64,000 nt of DNA from contig NZ_QRBE01000016.1 in NCBI RefSeq assembly GCF_003363155.1, forward strand, positions 1 through 64,000, given 5' to 3'. This stretch comes from Dyella monticola. Lineage in GTDB: Bacteria; Pseudomonadota; Gammaproteobacteria; Xanthomonadales; Rhodanobacteraceae. The notes beneath the pieces were generated by a model. That model was not told the origin of the DNA, ran no database searches, and was given only the letters and a program-made list of their open reading frames with translations. The translations under genes were made by a program, and so were the position numbers. This document shows, piece after piece, positions 10,136-19,512 of this stretch (the stretch's first letter is position 1; each line of letters begins with the position of its first letter).

Positions 10136-11059
10136 ATGAAAATTCTCGTCGTCGGCGCGGGCGCCACGGGTGGCTACTTTGGTGGCCGGTTGCTGGAAAG
10201 CGGGCAGGACGTCACCTTTCTGGTGCGCAAGGCGCGCGCCGAAGCGTTGGCTGCCAACGGACTGGTGATTCGAAGCCCGGCAGACGATGTCCATCTGCCG
10301 GCGCCGGCCACGGTGCAGGCCGGTGCCTTGCGCGAGACATTCGAGCTGATCATCGTGAGCTGCAAGGCGTATCACTTGCCGCAGGTGATCGAGGACATGG
10401 CGCCTGCCGTAGGCAACGAAACGGCCATTTTGCCGTTGCTCAACGGCATGCGGCATATGGACCTGCTCGATACGCGGTTTGGCACCGAGCATGTGCTCGG
10501 CGGTCAATGCATCATCGCGGCGACGCTGGATGCGCAAGGCGTCGTGCGCCATCTCAATGCATCGCACAGTCTTACGTTTGGCGAGCGGGATGGTTCCCGC
10601 TCGCCGCGTATCGAACGCATTGCGCAGGCCATGTCGGGCGTGCGCTTTGAGCCGCGCCTGAGCACGACCATCCTGCAGGACATGTGGGACAAATGGGTAT
10701 TCCTGGCCTCGCTGGCAGGTATCACTTGCCTGATGCGCGCGCCGGTCGGTGACATCGTGGCAGCGGCGGGCGGGCAGCGCGCGATACTGGGTCTGCTCGA
10801 TGACTGCCGCCGCGTGGCCCAGGCCCATGGTCACGCGCCCAGCGAAGCCGTACTGCAGCGCGCCCGCGCCACGCTGACGGAGCAGGGCTCGGCACTAAGC
10901 GCCTCCATGATGCGCGATCTGGAACGGGGCGGCCCGGTGGAGGCCGATCACGTCATCGGCGACCTGCTGGCACGCGGCGAAGCAGCGGCCCTGGACCTGC
11001 CCATGCTGCGCGTGGCTTACACGCATCTGAAGGCGTACGAGATCAGGCACGCACGCTGA
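10136..11059 (+). CDS. 2-dehydropantoate 2-reductase family (ApbA/PanE) oxidoreductase
   Basis: About 307 residues. The N-terminus has a Rossmann motif GAGATGGYFGGRL for NADPH binding. The middle has the substrate-lysine region SCKAYHLPQV and the NG motif LLNGMRHMD, and the C-terminal all-helical half has DKWVFLASLAGITCLMR. The family reduces ketopantoate to pantoate in pantothenate synthesis; many genomes carry paralogues with other 2-oxo acid substrates, and nothing nearby points to pantothenate. The ATG at 10136 follows GAAGGTGG. The longer frame upstream is out of keeping with the family, whose motif begins within five residues of the start. Confidence 0.88.
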   Translation: MKILVVGAGATGGYFGGRLLESGQDVTFLVRKARAEALAANGLVIRSPADDVHLPAPATVQAGALRETFELIIVSCKAYHLPQVIEDMAPAVGNETAILPLLNGMRHMDLLDTRFGTEHVLGGQCIIAATLDAQGVVRHLNASHSLTFGERDGSRSPRIERIAQAMSGVRFEPRLSTTILQDMWDKWVFLASLAGITCLMRAPVGDIVAAAGGQRAILGLLDDCRRVAQAHGHAPSEAVLQRARATLTEQGSALSASMMRDLERGGPVEADHVIGDLLARGEAAALDLPMLRVAYTHLKAYEIRHAR

Positions 11060-11193
11060 CCCCCATCGATGGGTTCTGTTCGTCCCTGAGGCGCCACCAT
11101 TCGTCACCGCTCAGCCACCGCCCATCACGTGCCGGTGGCTGCCGCGTCGTGTGAGGGCCGACAGTGAGCCCATCCAGGTTACGGAGTGCGGAC

Positions 11194-13011
11194 ATGAACA
11201 GACGTGAGTTGCTCAAGGCAGCGCTGGCGATTCCCTTTTTGCCGGTTGCAGTGACGGGCGTGACATCGGCATGGGCCGCGTCAGGAAGAAAGATGGCCCA
11301 CGCATTGCGTTCGCGCGTGCGGCCAGGCGAACCGGGCTGGCCGTCGCCGGCGGATTGGAATGCGCTGAAGGAATCGGTAGGCGGCCGCCTGCTGGCGCTG
11401 CAATCCCCATTTGCCGGCGGCGCTTCCTCCCCGACATGCCAGGAAGCGCTCAAGCACCTGCATAACCCGTTCTACATTGGCGATCAGCCTGCGTTGACGC
11501 AGACCAGCGGCTGGGCCGACGCGTGGGTGTCGAGGCCCAGCACCTACGCCGTCGCTGCGCAAAGCACGGCCGATGTGTGCGCCGCCGTGCGGTTTGCGCG
11601 CGAGCATCATTTGCGCCTGGTCGTCAAAGGCGGCGGCCACAGTTATCAAGGCACCTCCAATGCGCCCGATTCCCTGCTGGTCTGGACGCGGCACATGAAT
11701 GCCGTGACCATGCACGATGCCTTCGTGGCGCACGGGTGCGAAGGCGTGCAGGCGCCGCAGCCGGCGGTAAGCGTGCAATCTGGCGCGATGTGGATCGACG
11801 CATACGATGCGGTGACCACGCACGGTGGGCGCTACGTGCAAGGTGGTGGCTGCACGACGGTGGGCGTCGCCGGACTGATCCAGAGCGGCGGCTTCGGCAG
11901 TTTTTCCAAAGCGTTCGGCACGGCCGCAGCAGGATTGATCGAAGCGGAAATCGTCACCGCCGATGGCGTGGTGCGCATCGCCAATGCATGTGTCAATCCG
12001 GAACTGTTCTGGGGCATCAAGGGCGGCGGTGGCGGAAGCCTTGGCGTGGTGACGCGTCTGACGCTGCGCACGCATGATTTGCCTGACTATTTCGGCGCCG
12101 TATTCGGCAGCATTAAAGCGGAGTCGGATGATGCGTATCGTGCGCTGATCGCCCAAGCGATGCGTTTCTATCAGCGTGAATTGTTCAACCCACACTGGGG
12201 CGAACAGATGGGCTTTCGTCCGGACAACGTATTGCGCCTTTCGATGGTGTTCCAAGGCCTGGATCAGCAACAGGCGCAAGCGGTATGGCAGCCGTTTCTG
12301 GATTGGGTGCGTGCGCGCAAAGAGTATGCGTTCGCCGACCCGGTGCGGGTGCTGGCATTGCCTGCGCGGCATTTCTGGGATGCGGAATTTTTCCGGCAAC
12401 ATGCACCCGGTTTCATGATTCCGGACGATCGCGATGGCGCTCCGAAAAATCATGTGTTGTGGGCAGGCGATGAGGGGCAGGTGGGCTGGTACATCTACAA
12501 CTACAAGTCGGCATGGCTACCGTCATCGTTGCTGGGCGAGCAACGGCAAGCGCACCTGACGGATGCGATTTTTGCCAGCTCGCGGCACGGATACGTGGGG
12601 TTCCATTTCAACAAAGGGCTGGCCGGTGCGCCCCCTGAGGCTATTGCGGCGGCGCGCGATACAGCGACCCATCCACAGGTGCTCGATGCATTCGCGCTGG
12701 CCATCATCGCGGACAACGGGCCGCCAGCATTTCCCGGCATGCCCGGGCCAGGGCCGGATCTGGCTGAAGCACACAAGGCGTCGGCGGCCGTCGACAAGGC
12801 GATGGATGCACTGCTGCATGTGGCTCCGGATGCGGGCGCCTACGTGTCGGAAAGCGATTATTTCCAGCGCGATTGGCAACGCGCGTTCTGGGGCACGAAT
12901 TACCCTCGGCTTGCGGCTGCCAAGCGTCGATACGATCCAGAAGGCTTGTTCTTCGTGCATCACGGCGTAGGCAGCGAAGCCTGGAGTGCGGACGGCTTCA
13001 CGCCCGCGTGA
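11194..13011 (+). CDS. FAD-binding oxidoreductase with BBE domain, Tat-like signal
   Basis: About 605 residues. The N-terminus MNRRELLKAALAIPF has a twin-arginine-like signal ending in AWA, so the protein is probably exported folded. The PCMH-type FAD domain contains KGGGHSYQG, whose His is the usual 8-alpha histidyl attachment, and QGGGCTTVGVAGL, whose Cys is the usual 6-S-cysteinyl attachment, so FAD is probably bound twice covalently. The C-terminal BBE domain shows NYPRLAAAKRRYDPEGLF. Relatives oxidise sugars or alcohols with oxygen or another acceptor; the substrate here cannot be told. The ATG at 11194 follows a GGAG and starts directly at the signal peptide. Confidence 0.87.
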   Translation: MNRRELLKAALAIPFLPVAVTGVTSAWAASGRKMAHALRSRVRPGEPGWPSPADWNALKESVGGRLLALQSPFAGGASSPTCQEALKHLHNPFYIGDQPALTQTSGWADAWVSRPSTYAVAAQSTADVCAAVRFAREHHLRLVVKGGGHSYQGTSNAPDSLLVWTRHMNAVTMHDAFVAHGCEGVQAPQPAVSVQSGAMWIDAYDAVTTHGGRYVQGGGCTTVGVAGLIQSGGFGSFSKAFGTAAAGLIEAEIVTADGVVRIANACVNPELFWGIKGGGGGSLGVVTRLTLRTHDLPDYFGAVFGSIKAESDDAYRALIAQAMRFYQRELFNPHWGEQMGFRPDNVLRLSMVFQGLDQQQAQAVWQPFLDWVRARKEYAFADPVRVLALPARHFWDAEFFRQHAPGFMIPDDRDGAPKNHVLWAGDEGQVGWYIYNYKSAWLPSSLLGEQRQAHLTDAIFASSRHGYVGFHFNKGLAGAPPEAIAAARDTATHPQVLDAFALAIIADNGPPAFPGMPGPGPDLAEAHKASAAVDKAMDALLHVAPDAGAYVSESDYFQRDWQRAFWGTNYPRLAAAKRRYDPEGLFFVHHGVGSEAWSADGFTPA

Positions 13012-13142
13012 TGAGAATGGCCTTCACGTCGTCATAACAGCTGCGTGGCGCCACAGAGCTGTAAAAAAAACTTCATTCGTCGTGATTACCGTGGGTGGGT
13101 TGTGCGTAGTTGCTCCGTCCACCCCAACTCCCGGAGATCACG

Positions 13143-14819
13143 ATGTCCACAGCTTCTCGCTTTACGCTTCGCCGTAAATATCTGGTCGCTTCGCTTGCCG
13201 TGGCGACATTGGCAGCCGGTGTCGTCGCCTATGCGGGCGATGGTTTTCATGATCGCGATGTCCACTTCTGGCCCGGAAACCTCGTCGTTAGTCGCAGTGT
13301 GTACGACAATAAAGCCAGCAATGTGCAGGTGGGCGAAGTACTGCCGCCCAATTGCCCGGCGGCGAGCGGGGCATGCGGCGCCGCGAGCGGCGCAACGAAC
13401 GACGGCACGTATCCGTACGTGTGGAACAACGTAATCTACGATCCAAGCTTCGGCATCACTTCGCGCATTTATCTCGACCAGATCACGCCCAACGGTTGGC
13501 TGATCAATTCGCTGGAGGTTCCCAACAGCTTGCTTCCCGCCGCGCGCGAGGGTGCGCTGGTCACAAGCTTCAGTTCCAAATCCGAATTGGGGCTGCATTT
13601 GTCGTTGGATGGTCGCTATCTCACCTTTATGGGTTATGTGGCGCCGGTCAATGCCGTCGACGTATCCAATTCCAACACGCCGCTGGCGCAGGATTCGACC
13701 AATCCCGTGGGCGAAACGTTCGAGCGTGCGGTGGCACAAGTGGATGGAAACGGGCATTTCCATTTCACGGAAACGAATGCGTACAGCGGCAACAACGGCC
13801 GCGCCGCGATTTACAACAATCTCAACGGTGCGAACGTGTTCTACACCGTGGGCAATGCGGGCAATGGCAGCAATCCGCAGCCCGACGGCATCATTCTCGG
13901 CGCTGGCGCACAGTACATCGTGCCTTCAACGCTACCCGAAGCGCTGCAAAATCCCACCACGCCTGCACCGCTGGCGAGCTTTTCCGTCACGGCACTCGGT
14001 GCCAAAGCCGACAAGATCGGCAAGGACGACAACTTCCGCGGGATCACCGTTTTCAACAAGGTGGTGTATCTCACCAAAGGTAGCGGCAGTAACGGCGTAA
14101 ATACCGTTTACTTCATCGACACCACGGGCAGGGCGTGCCCCAATGGCGTGGGTGTTCCGGGGGCGGGCGCGGCACTTCCGACCGATCCGCTCTCGTACAA
14201 CGCCTCGACGCTGCAAACCACCGGTTTGCCGAGCAACATGTGTGTGCTGGCTGGGTTTCCCTCCACGCCGAACAAATCGGCGAAGACGCTCGCCTATCCC
14301 TTCGCGTTGTGGTTCGCGGATGCGAACACCTTGTACGTGGCTGATGAAGGCGATGGTTATACCGGCGGCACGGATCTCTACACGCACGCTGCCGCGCAAA
14401 CCACGGCGGGCTTGCAGAAGTGGGTCTTCAACGCGACCACGCAGTCCTGGACGCTGGCCTATACGCTGCAGGCAGGTTTGAATCTCGGTCAGCCGTACAC
14501 GGTGAAGGGCTATCCCACTGGCACCAATGCCGCCACGAGCCTTCCATGGTCGCCGGCGGCCGATGGCCTGCGTCAGTTGACTGGGCGCGTGGATGGCGAC
14601 GGTAAAGTCACCATCTGGGCAACCACCTCCACCATCAGTGGTAACGGCGACACAGGTGCGGATCCGAACAAGCTGGTAGCGATTCGCGACGAACTTTCCA
14701 ACGCGTCGGCAGCGTCGGCCGCCGACGAGCGGTTTGTGACGTTGCGTTCGGCATCGTTTGGCGAAGTCCTGCGCGGCGTGTCTTTCACACCTGACACGGA
14801 CAACCGTAGCTGGCATTGA
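13143..14819 (+). CDS. Large exported protein of unknown function
   Basis: About 558 residues. A signal peptide (RRKYLVASLAVATLAAGVVAYA) precedes a mature protein beginning with DRDVHFWPGNLVVSRSVYD. The rest is rich in Gly, Asn, Thr and Ser with repeated strand-like segments and DGDGKV / YVADEGDGYTGG turns, which suggests a beta-propeller, possibly calcium-binding. I recall homologues only as hypothetical proteins in Burkholderia and Rhodanobacteraceae. Four cysteines are spread through the sequence. The ATG at 13143 is preceded by CCCGGAGATCACG, a reasonable ribosome-binding site. A strong terminator follows, so it is probably a single-gene unit. Confidence 0.8.
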   Translation: MSTASRFTLRRKYLVASLAVATLAAGVVAYAGDGFHDRDVHFWPGNLVVSRSVYDNKASNVQVGEVLPPNCPAASGACGAASGATNDGTYPYVWNNVIYDPSFGITSRIYLDQITPNGWLINSLEVPNSLLPAAREGALVTSFSSKSELGLHLSLDGRYLTFMGYVAPVNAVDVSNSNTPLAQDSTNPVGETFERAVAQVDGNGHFHFTETNAYSGNNGRAAIYNNLNGANVFYTVGNAGNGSNPQPDGIILGAGAQYIVPSTLPEALQNPTTPAPLASFSVTALGAKADKIGKDDNFRGITVFNKVVYLTKGSGSNGVNTVYFIDTTGRACPNGVGVPGAGAALPTDPLSYNASTLQTTGLPSNMCVLAGFPSTPNKSAKTLAYPFALWFADANTLYVADEGDGYTGGTDLYTHAAAQTTAGLQKWVFNATTQSWTLAYTLQAGLNLGQPYTVKGYPTGTNAATSLPWSPAADGLRQLTGRVDGDGKVTIWATTSTISGNGDTGADPNKLVAIRDELSNASAASAADERFVTLRSASFGEVLRGVSFTPDTDNRSWH

Positions 14820-14828
14820 TGCCGCCCT

Positions 14829-14856
14829 GCGGGCATGCCATTACCGGCATGCCCGC
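14829..14856 (+). terminator. Rho-independent terminator after the exported protein gene
   Basis: GCGGGCATGCC and GGCATGCCCGC form a perfect 11-bp stem around a 6-base loop, ten bases after the stop codon and followed by TTTCTCTC. Confidence 0.8.
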
Positions 14857-15066
14857 TTTCTCTCAAAGATCGCTTTGGCGGCGCACAAAAAAAAGGCCGC
14901 CAGGGCGTCTTGCGTGCGTGGAGAGGGGGCTCTGCGGCCAGCAATAGCCGAAAGTCGCATTGACTTCGCCTGACGCTCACTATGGTAGGGCTGGAGCCAC
15001 TTTTTCGGACTCCAGTGTCAGCCTGCAACGGGCTGAGACGACCCTAATTACAGTGGAGATTCACAC

Positions 15067-15843
15067 ATGCACGCACATTTCGAACGCACCGGCGCATTGA
15101 CCGAACTGTCCAGCTATCCGCGTTGGGCACAGGACCTGGTCACCGCCTGCGAACCGGTCAAACAAGGTGTCATTCAGCACGAGCTGTGGACCCTGATGCG
15201 CGAAAATCGCCTGGATGCAGCGGGCACACGTGATTTCATGGTAGGCGTATGGCCCGTAATCGAGCGTTTTCCCGGCTATATGGCGCTTAACCTGCTGAAA
15301 ACCCGCTATGGCCGCAGCCACGGCGAGAACATGGCCCGGCGCTGGCTGGTACGTAACATCCGAGTAGAGCAGAATCACGCCGAATACTGGCTCAACTGGG
15401 CCGAGGGGGCGGGGGTGCCCGAGCACGAGGTACTGGATGGAACCACCCCGTACGGCACGGACGCATTGGCCAATTGGTGCGAGGAGGTAAGCCGCAGCGG
15501 CCCGTTGGCGGCGGGAATGATCGCCACCAACTACGCTGTCGAAGGGGCTACGGGGGAGTGGTCGCAACGGGTTTACGAAAGCGTGGCCTACCAGGAGGGG
15601 TTCCCCAAGGCAGCCAGGGCGGGTGCCCTGCGTTGGCTTCAGCTTCACGCAGCGTATGATGATACTCATCCGTGGGAGGCGCTGGAGATCGTATGCACCC
15701 TGGTGGGTACGTCCCCGCGCACGGATGAAGTGGCGTATCTGCAGGAATGCGTCAAGCGCAGTTACGTAAGTATGAGGATTACCCTGGATCGGTGTCTGGA
15801 TGTGCGTCGTGAGCCATGGGCGGCCAGTGAAGCGGCTGCTTAA
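15067..15843 (+). CDS. Haem-oxygenase-fold (TenA/PqqC/CADD-like) iron-containing redox enzyme
   Basis: 258 residues, all-helical in prediction. Candidate metal ligands follow the haem-oxygenase-like diiron oxidase pattern: H104 (EQNHAEYW), E159 (NYAVEGATGEW) and H194/D198/H201 in the spacing H-x3-D-x2-H (HAAYDDTHPWEA), which matches the C-terminal ligand set of CADD-type enzymes. The first glutamate ligand usually lies seven residues before the first His; here position 97 is Asn, while E101 is close, so the site may differ. Known relatives cleave C-C or C-N bonds or remodel cofactors; the substrate is unknown. A GTGGAG ribosome-binding site precedes the ATG. It is followed 81 bases later by a GGDEF/EAL gene. 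Confidence 0.75.
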   Translation: MHAHFERTGALTELSSYPRWAQDLVTACEPVKQGVIQHELWTLMRENRLDAAGTRDFMVGVWPVIERFPGYMALNLLKTRYGRSHGENMARRWLVRNIRVEQNHAEYWLNWAEGAGVPEHEVLDGTTPYGTDALANWCEEVSRSGPLAAGMIATNYAVEGATGEWSQRVYESVAYQEGFPKAARAGALRWLQLHAAYDDTHPWEALEIVCTLVGTSPRTDEVAYLQECVKRSYVSMRITLDRCLDVRREPWAASEAAA

Positions 15844-15924
15844 GTAAACGCATCCGTGGGGCGATACACATCAAGTCAGCAGTTTGGTTTGACTGTGGAT
15901 GACAGGCTCTAAGATAGGGGCACG

Positions 15925-18672
15925 ATGCGTACCGCCCAGAATGCTCAGCAACGACCGCTGTCACGGCGCCTTATGCCTTTGGCGTATGGCTTGGCGGCGG
16001 TCGTTGGCCTGGTTTTGTGCCTGACCTGGGGTGCGCTCCAGGTCCAGGTCACGCTGGCCGGCTTCCTGAACGGCGAAAGCCTGTGGTCGAAGGCGCAGAA
16101 GCAGGCCGTGATCGACCTTACCGCCTACGCGCGCAGCGGCGAGGCGGATCGGCTGGAAGGTTTCCGCCGCAACTATCAGGTGATACGCACGGATCGGTGG
16201 GCGCGCGAGGCCATTGATTCGGGCCACTACGACAAGCATGCCGTGGCCGATGCGTTCCGGCGCGGCGGGGTGATCCCCGCGGCGATCCCGGGCATGATCT
16301 TCATCCTCGATCATTTCGCGCAGGCGCCCTACGTTGGCGAGGCGCTGTCGGACTGGCGTTCCGTCGATACCAGCATCGATGAGCTGAACACCATAGCCGA
16401 CCAATTGCAGCGGGCCTATGCGCAAGGGCCGCTCTCGCCCGAAGAAGCGGTGCGCCAGCGCACGCGCATCGATGTGCTGAACAACTTCATCCAGCCACGC
16501 AGTGATGATTTCTCGCTGCAGATCGCGCTTGGTGCCGCGTGGCTCGGGAAGGTGTTGTTCATCAGCGTATTGCTGACGGCGCTGCTGGCCTCGTTGCTGT
16601 GGGTGCGCATGGCGCAACGCATCCTCGCCGGTATTCGCGGCACCGAGGAACGCTATCGTTTGCTGTTCGACAGCGCCGCCGACGCCATCGTGATGGTGGA
16701 CGAAGTGCACGGCCGCATTCTCGGTGCAAACCGTACCGCTGGCACGTGGAGCGGGCGCGATCCGCACGGCCTGGTCGGCATGAACTTCCATGATTTGTTC
16801 GTGGAGGGCAGCATGCGTTCGGCGGGTTCATCGACCATCGGCCTGCTGCGTGCTGCCAACGGCCTGGTTCGTACGGTGGAAACGCACAGCAATCTCACCA
16901 CCTGGGGCACCCAGCCGATGCGCCAGGCGATCATGCGCGATATATCCGATCGCGTGGCAATGGAGCAGGAGCGCCGCATCGCCGCCGAAGCACTGGCCAG
17001 CGTGGCCGAAGGCGTGATCATCGCCGACTCGGAACGGCGCGTGACCACCGTCAACGCTGCGCACACACGTATCACTGGCTACACGCTGCAATATCTGCAG
17101 CATCACCGTTTCGACGAATTGCGCCGCATGGCCGATGGCTCGCCGCTACCCGCATCGATCTGGGACATGGTCGCCGAAGGTGGTAACTGGGTGGGCGAGG
17201 TGCAGAGCTGGCGTTCGGATGGTTCCTCTTATCCCGAATTGCTCAGCATCAGTGCCATTCGCAACAGCGAAGGACGCGTGCAACATTACGTGGCGGTGAT
17301 TACCGATATCACGCGTAGCAAGGCCGACCGTCAACGTCTGGAATACATGGTGGCGCACGACCCGCTGACAGGGCTTGCCACGCGCAGCGAATTCCAGCGT
17401 CACTGCGCTCAGGCCATCGAAGCGGCTGGACGCATAAGCGGCGCGGCAGCCGTGTTGTTCGTGGACCTGGATGCGTTCAAAGCGGTCAACGACAGCTATA
17501 GCCATGCCATTGGCGATCGCTTGCTGGTGAAAGTTGCGCAGCGCATTCGTCGCGAGCTGGGTGAGCAGGATGTGGCCAGCCGCATAGGCGGCGATGAGTT
17601 CACCGTGTTGCTCGGTGGCCTGCGCACGCGCGAGCAGGCCGGGCAATTCGCCTCTCGCCTGCTACAAAGCCTGTCCGAGCCCATGCTGATCGGCGATTAC
17701 GAAATCGTGATGAGCGCGAGTATCGGTATTGCCGGCTATCCGCTGGATGGCGCCGACCCGGTGACGCTGATCGCCAACGCGGATGCCGCCATGTACGCGG
17801 CCAAGACGCAGGAACGCAATACGTTCCGCTTCTATACGCCGCTGATGCACGCCGACGCGCGCATGCGCCTGATGTTGGGCGCCGATTTGCGCCAGGCTCT
17901 GATCCGCGATGAATTCCATCTCGTTTTTCAGCCCAGCGTGGAATTGCGCACCGGCCGCATCGTGGCGGTGGAAGCGTTGTTGCGCTGGCGTCACCCCGAA
18001 CGCGGCGAGCTGATGCCGGACGAATTCATTCCCTTGGCCGAAAGCCTCGGGCTGATCCGTCGCATCGATGCCTGGACCATGCGCGCGGTCTGTGCGCAGA
18101 TCCGTCAATGGGACGAGGCCAAGCTGCCGCCGATGCGCGTGGCACTCAATGCGTCGGCCGCCACCTTCGGGCATCCCGGTTTCATCGACGGCGTGAAACA
18201 GGCCTTGCAGGCGAGCCAGGTTTCGCCCAAGCGCCTGCTGTTCGAAATTACCGAAAGCGCGATCCTGCGTCTGGGCGAAGCCACCGAGCAGACCATGCAT
18301 GCCCTGCACGCATTGGGTATCGGCATCGCCATCGACGATTTTGGTACGGGCTATTCATCGCTGGCATATTTGAAATTATCGGGTATCGACTATCTGAAGA
18401 TTGATCGCTCATTCGTGATGGACCTGCCCGACAGTGCGAACGATGTGGCTATTGTCGAAGCCATGCTCGCCATCGCCAAGAGCCTTGGCATGTGCACCAT
18501 CGCCGAGGGCATCGAAACCGCCGCGCAGCATGAGTTCCTGCTGCGCGCCGGTTGCGCCGAAGGGCAGGGGTATTACTACGCGCGTGGACTGCCGCCGGTG
18601 GAGATCGAGCGGATGTTGTCGCCTAACCCGCGCCATGAGCCGTCGCGGTTGCGGCTGGTGCCGCCGAAGTAG
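15925..18672 (+). CDS. Membrane PAS-GGDEF-EAL bifunctional cyclic-di-GMP enzyme
   Basis: 915 residues. A first membrane helix (residues 15-40) and a second (about 207-230) enclose a periplasmic sensor segment. Two PAS domains follow (around 245-345 and 350-470), then GGDEF (intact GGDEF at about 555-559, so diguanylate cyclase activity is possible), then EAL (EALLRW at about 683, with FEITES, DDFGTGYSS, KIDRSF and EGIET all present, so phosphodiesterase activity is likely). It should switch c-di-GMP levels in response to an unknown external signal. Preceded by AGGGG. It stands alone between a redox-enzyme gene and an inverted repeat. Confidence 0.92.
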   Translation: MRTAQNAQQRPLSRRLMPLAYGLAAVVGLVLCLTWGALQVQVTLAGFLNGESLWSKAQKQAVIDLTAYARSGEADRLEGFRRNYQVIRTDRWAREAIDSGHYDKHAVADAFRRGGVIPAAIPGMIFILDHFAQAPYVGEALSDWRSVDTSIDELNTIADQLQRAYAQGPLSPEEAVRQRTRIDVLNNFIQPRSDDFSLQIALGAAWLGKVLFISVLLTALLASLLWVRMAQRILAGIRGTEERYRLLFDSAADAIVMVDEVHGRILGANRTAGTWSGRDPHGLVGMNFHDLFVEGSMRSAGSSTIGLLRAANGLVRTVETHSNLTTWGTQPMRQAIMRDISDRVAMEQERRIAAEALASVAEGVIIADSERRVTTVNAAHTRITGYTLQYLQHHRFDELRRMADGSPLPASIWDMVAEGGNWVGEVQSWRSDGSSYPELLSISAIRNSEGRVQHYVAVITDITRSKADRQRLEYMVAHDPLTGLATRSEFQRHCAQAIEAAGRISGAAAVLFVDLDAFKAVNDSYSHAIGDRLLVKVAQRIRRELGEQDVASRIGGDEFTVLLGGLRTREQAGQFASRLLQSLSEPMLIGDYEIVMSASIGIAGYPLDGADPVTLIANADAAMYAAKTQERNTFRFYTPLMHADARMRLMLGADLRQALIRDEFHLVFQPSVELRTGRIVAVEALLRWRHPERGELMPDEFIPLAESLGLIRRIDAWTMRAVCAQIRQWDEAKLPPMRVALNASAATFGHPGFIDGVKQALQASQVSPKRLLFEITESAILRLGEATEQTMHALHALGIGIAIDDFGTGYSSLAYLKLSGIDYLKIDRSFVMDLPDSANDVAIVEAMLAIAKSLGMCTIAEGIETAAQHEFLLRAGCAEGQGYYYARGLPPVEIERMLSPNPRHEPSRLRLVPPK

Positions 18673-18693
18673 CAAGCGTCCGCAACGCTTGTT

Positions 18694-18740
18694 CTTGCCT
18701 CGACGTCACGCCGGCCTTCGTGGAATGACGTCGAGGCAAG
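18694..18740. repeat. Long perfect inverted repeat between convergent genes
   Basis: CTTGCCTCGACGTCA (18694-18708) and TGACGTCGAGGCAAG (18726-18740) pair perfectly over 15 bp with a 17-base spacer that itself carries CCGGCCTTCGTGG. It lies between convergent c-di-GMP and msrA genes and could end transcription from both sides, though no T-tract follows. The spacer resembles the dispersed 'CCGGCGAAAGCCGG'-type repeats elsewhere in the window. Confidence 0.65.
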
Positions 18741-18764
18741 ATGGGTATCCCGGGGAATGGAAAC

Positions 18765-19448
18765 TCAAAGGCTTACATCCACCACCATTTGCTCTGGCTG
18801 ATACATCGCCGGAAACATCTGCTTCAAATGCGCCACCTTCGGCGCATCGTTGATCACGATGTACGGATCGTCCGGATGTTTGCGCGCATAATCCTGATGA
18901 TAATCCTCCGCCGGATAGAAACCCTTCAGCGGCTGCACCAGGGTGACGATGGAATCATCGAAGACTTTGGCTGCATTGATCTGCGCAATATAGGATTGCG
19001 CAATCTTCTGCTGCTGCGCATTCGCGTAGAAGATCTCCGAACGGTACTGCGTGCCCGCATCCGGTCCCTGGCGGTTGAGTGTGGTGGGATCGTGGGCGAC
19101 GGCGAAATAGATCTTCAACAATTGGCCATAGCTGATCACGGCAGGATCGAACTGCACTTCGATCGACTCAGCATGGCCGGTATCGCCTTCACTGACGTCT
19201 TGATAGTGCGCAGTGCTGGCATCACCACCGCTGTAGCCGGCCCATACCTGCCGCACACCGCGCACATGCTCGAAGACCGATTGCATGCCCCAGAAACAGC
19301 CACCCGAGAGCACGGCCGTTTGCGTGCCATGCATGGTGGTTTTTGGAGCATCGTCGGCGGGGTCAGGGAAGGTAGCCTGGGTGGCTGCAGCGGTACAGGC
19401 GGTCAGGCTGATCAGCGCGAACAAGGTGGCGAAATGACGGGTTTGCAT
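18765..19448 (-). CDS. msrA: Peptide-methionine (S)-S-oxide reductase, lipoprotein form
   Basis: About 227 residues. It repairs oxidised methionine using the catalytic Cys of GGCFWG (Cys 51 from the chosen start). The N-terminus MQTRHFATLFALISLTAC is a lipoprotein signal ending in the lipobox LTAC, so the enzyme is probably anchored in the periplasm rather than cytoplasmic. Further family marks are the YSGGDASTAHYQDVSEGDTGHAE region and YHQDY near the end. GGAGG 8 bases before 19448 fixes the start over the in-frame ATG at 19466. Confidence 0.93.
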   Translation of the reverse strand: MQTRHFATLFALISLTACTAAATQATFPDPADDAPKTTMHGTQTAVLSGGCFWGMQSVFEHVRGVRQVWAGYSGGDASTAHYQDVSEGDTGHAESIEVQFDPAVISYGQLLKIYFAVAHDPTTLNRQGPDAGTQYRSEIFYANAQQQKIAQSYIAQINAAKVFDDSIVTLVQPLKGFYPAEDYHQDYARKHPDDPYIVINDAPKVAHLKQMFPAMYQPEQMVVDVSL

Positions 19449-19512
19449 GGTACGCCTCCGGAACAATCTGCTTGCTATTCGCAGGCTGCGTCCATGAGGT
19501 TACACGCGCAGG

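Noticed and set aside
15000-15066. Possible TPP riboswitch before the haem-oxygenase-fold gene (CGGGCTGAGACGACCC)
   Set aside because: Only the CTGAGA...ACCC core matches; the second conserved half of the thi-box is missing and the stems are too short.
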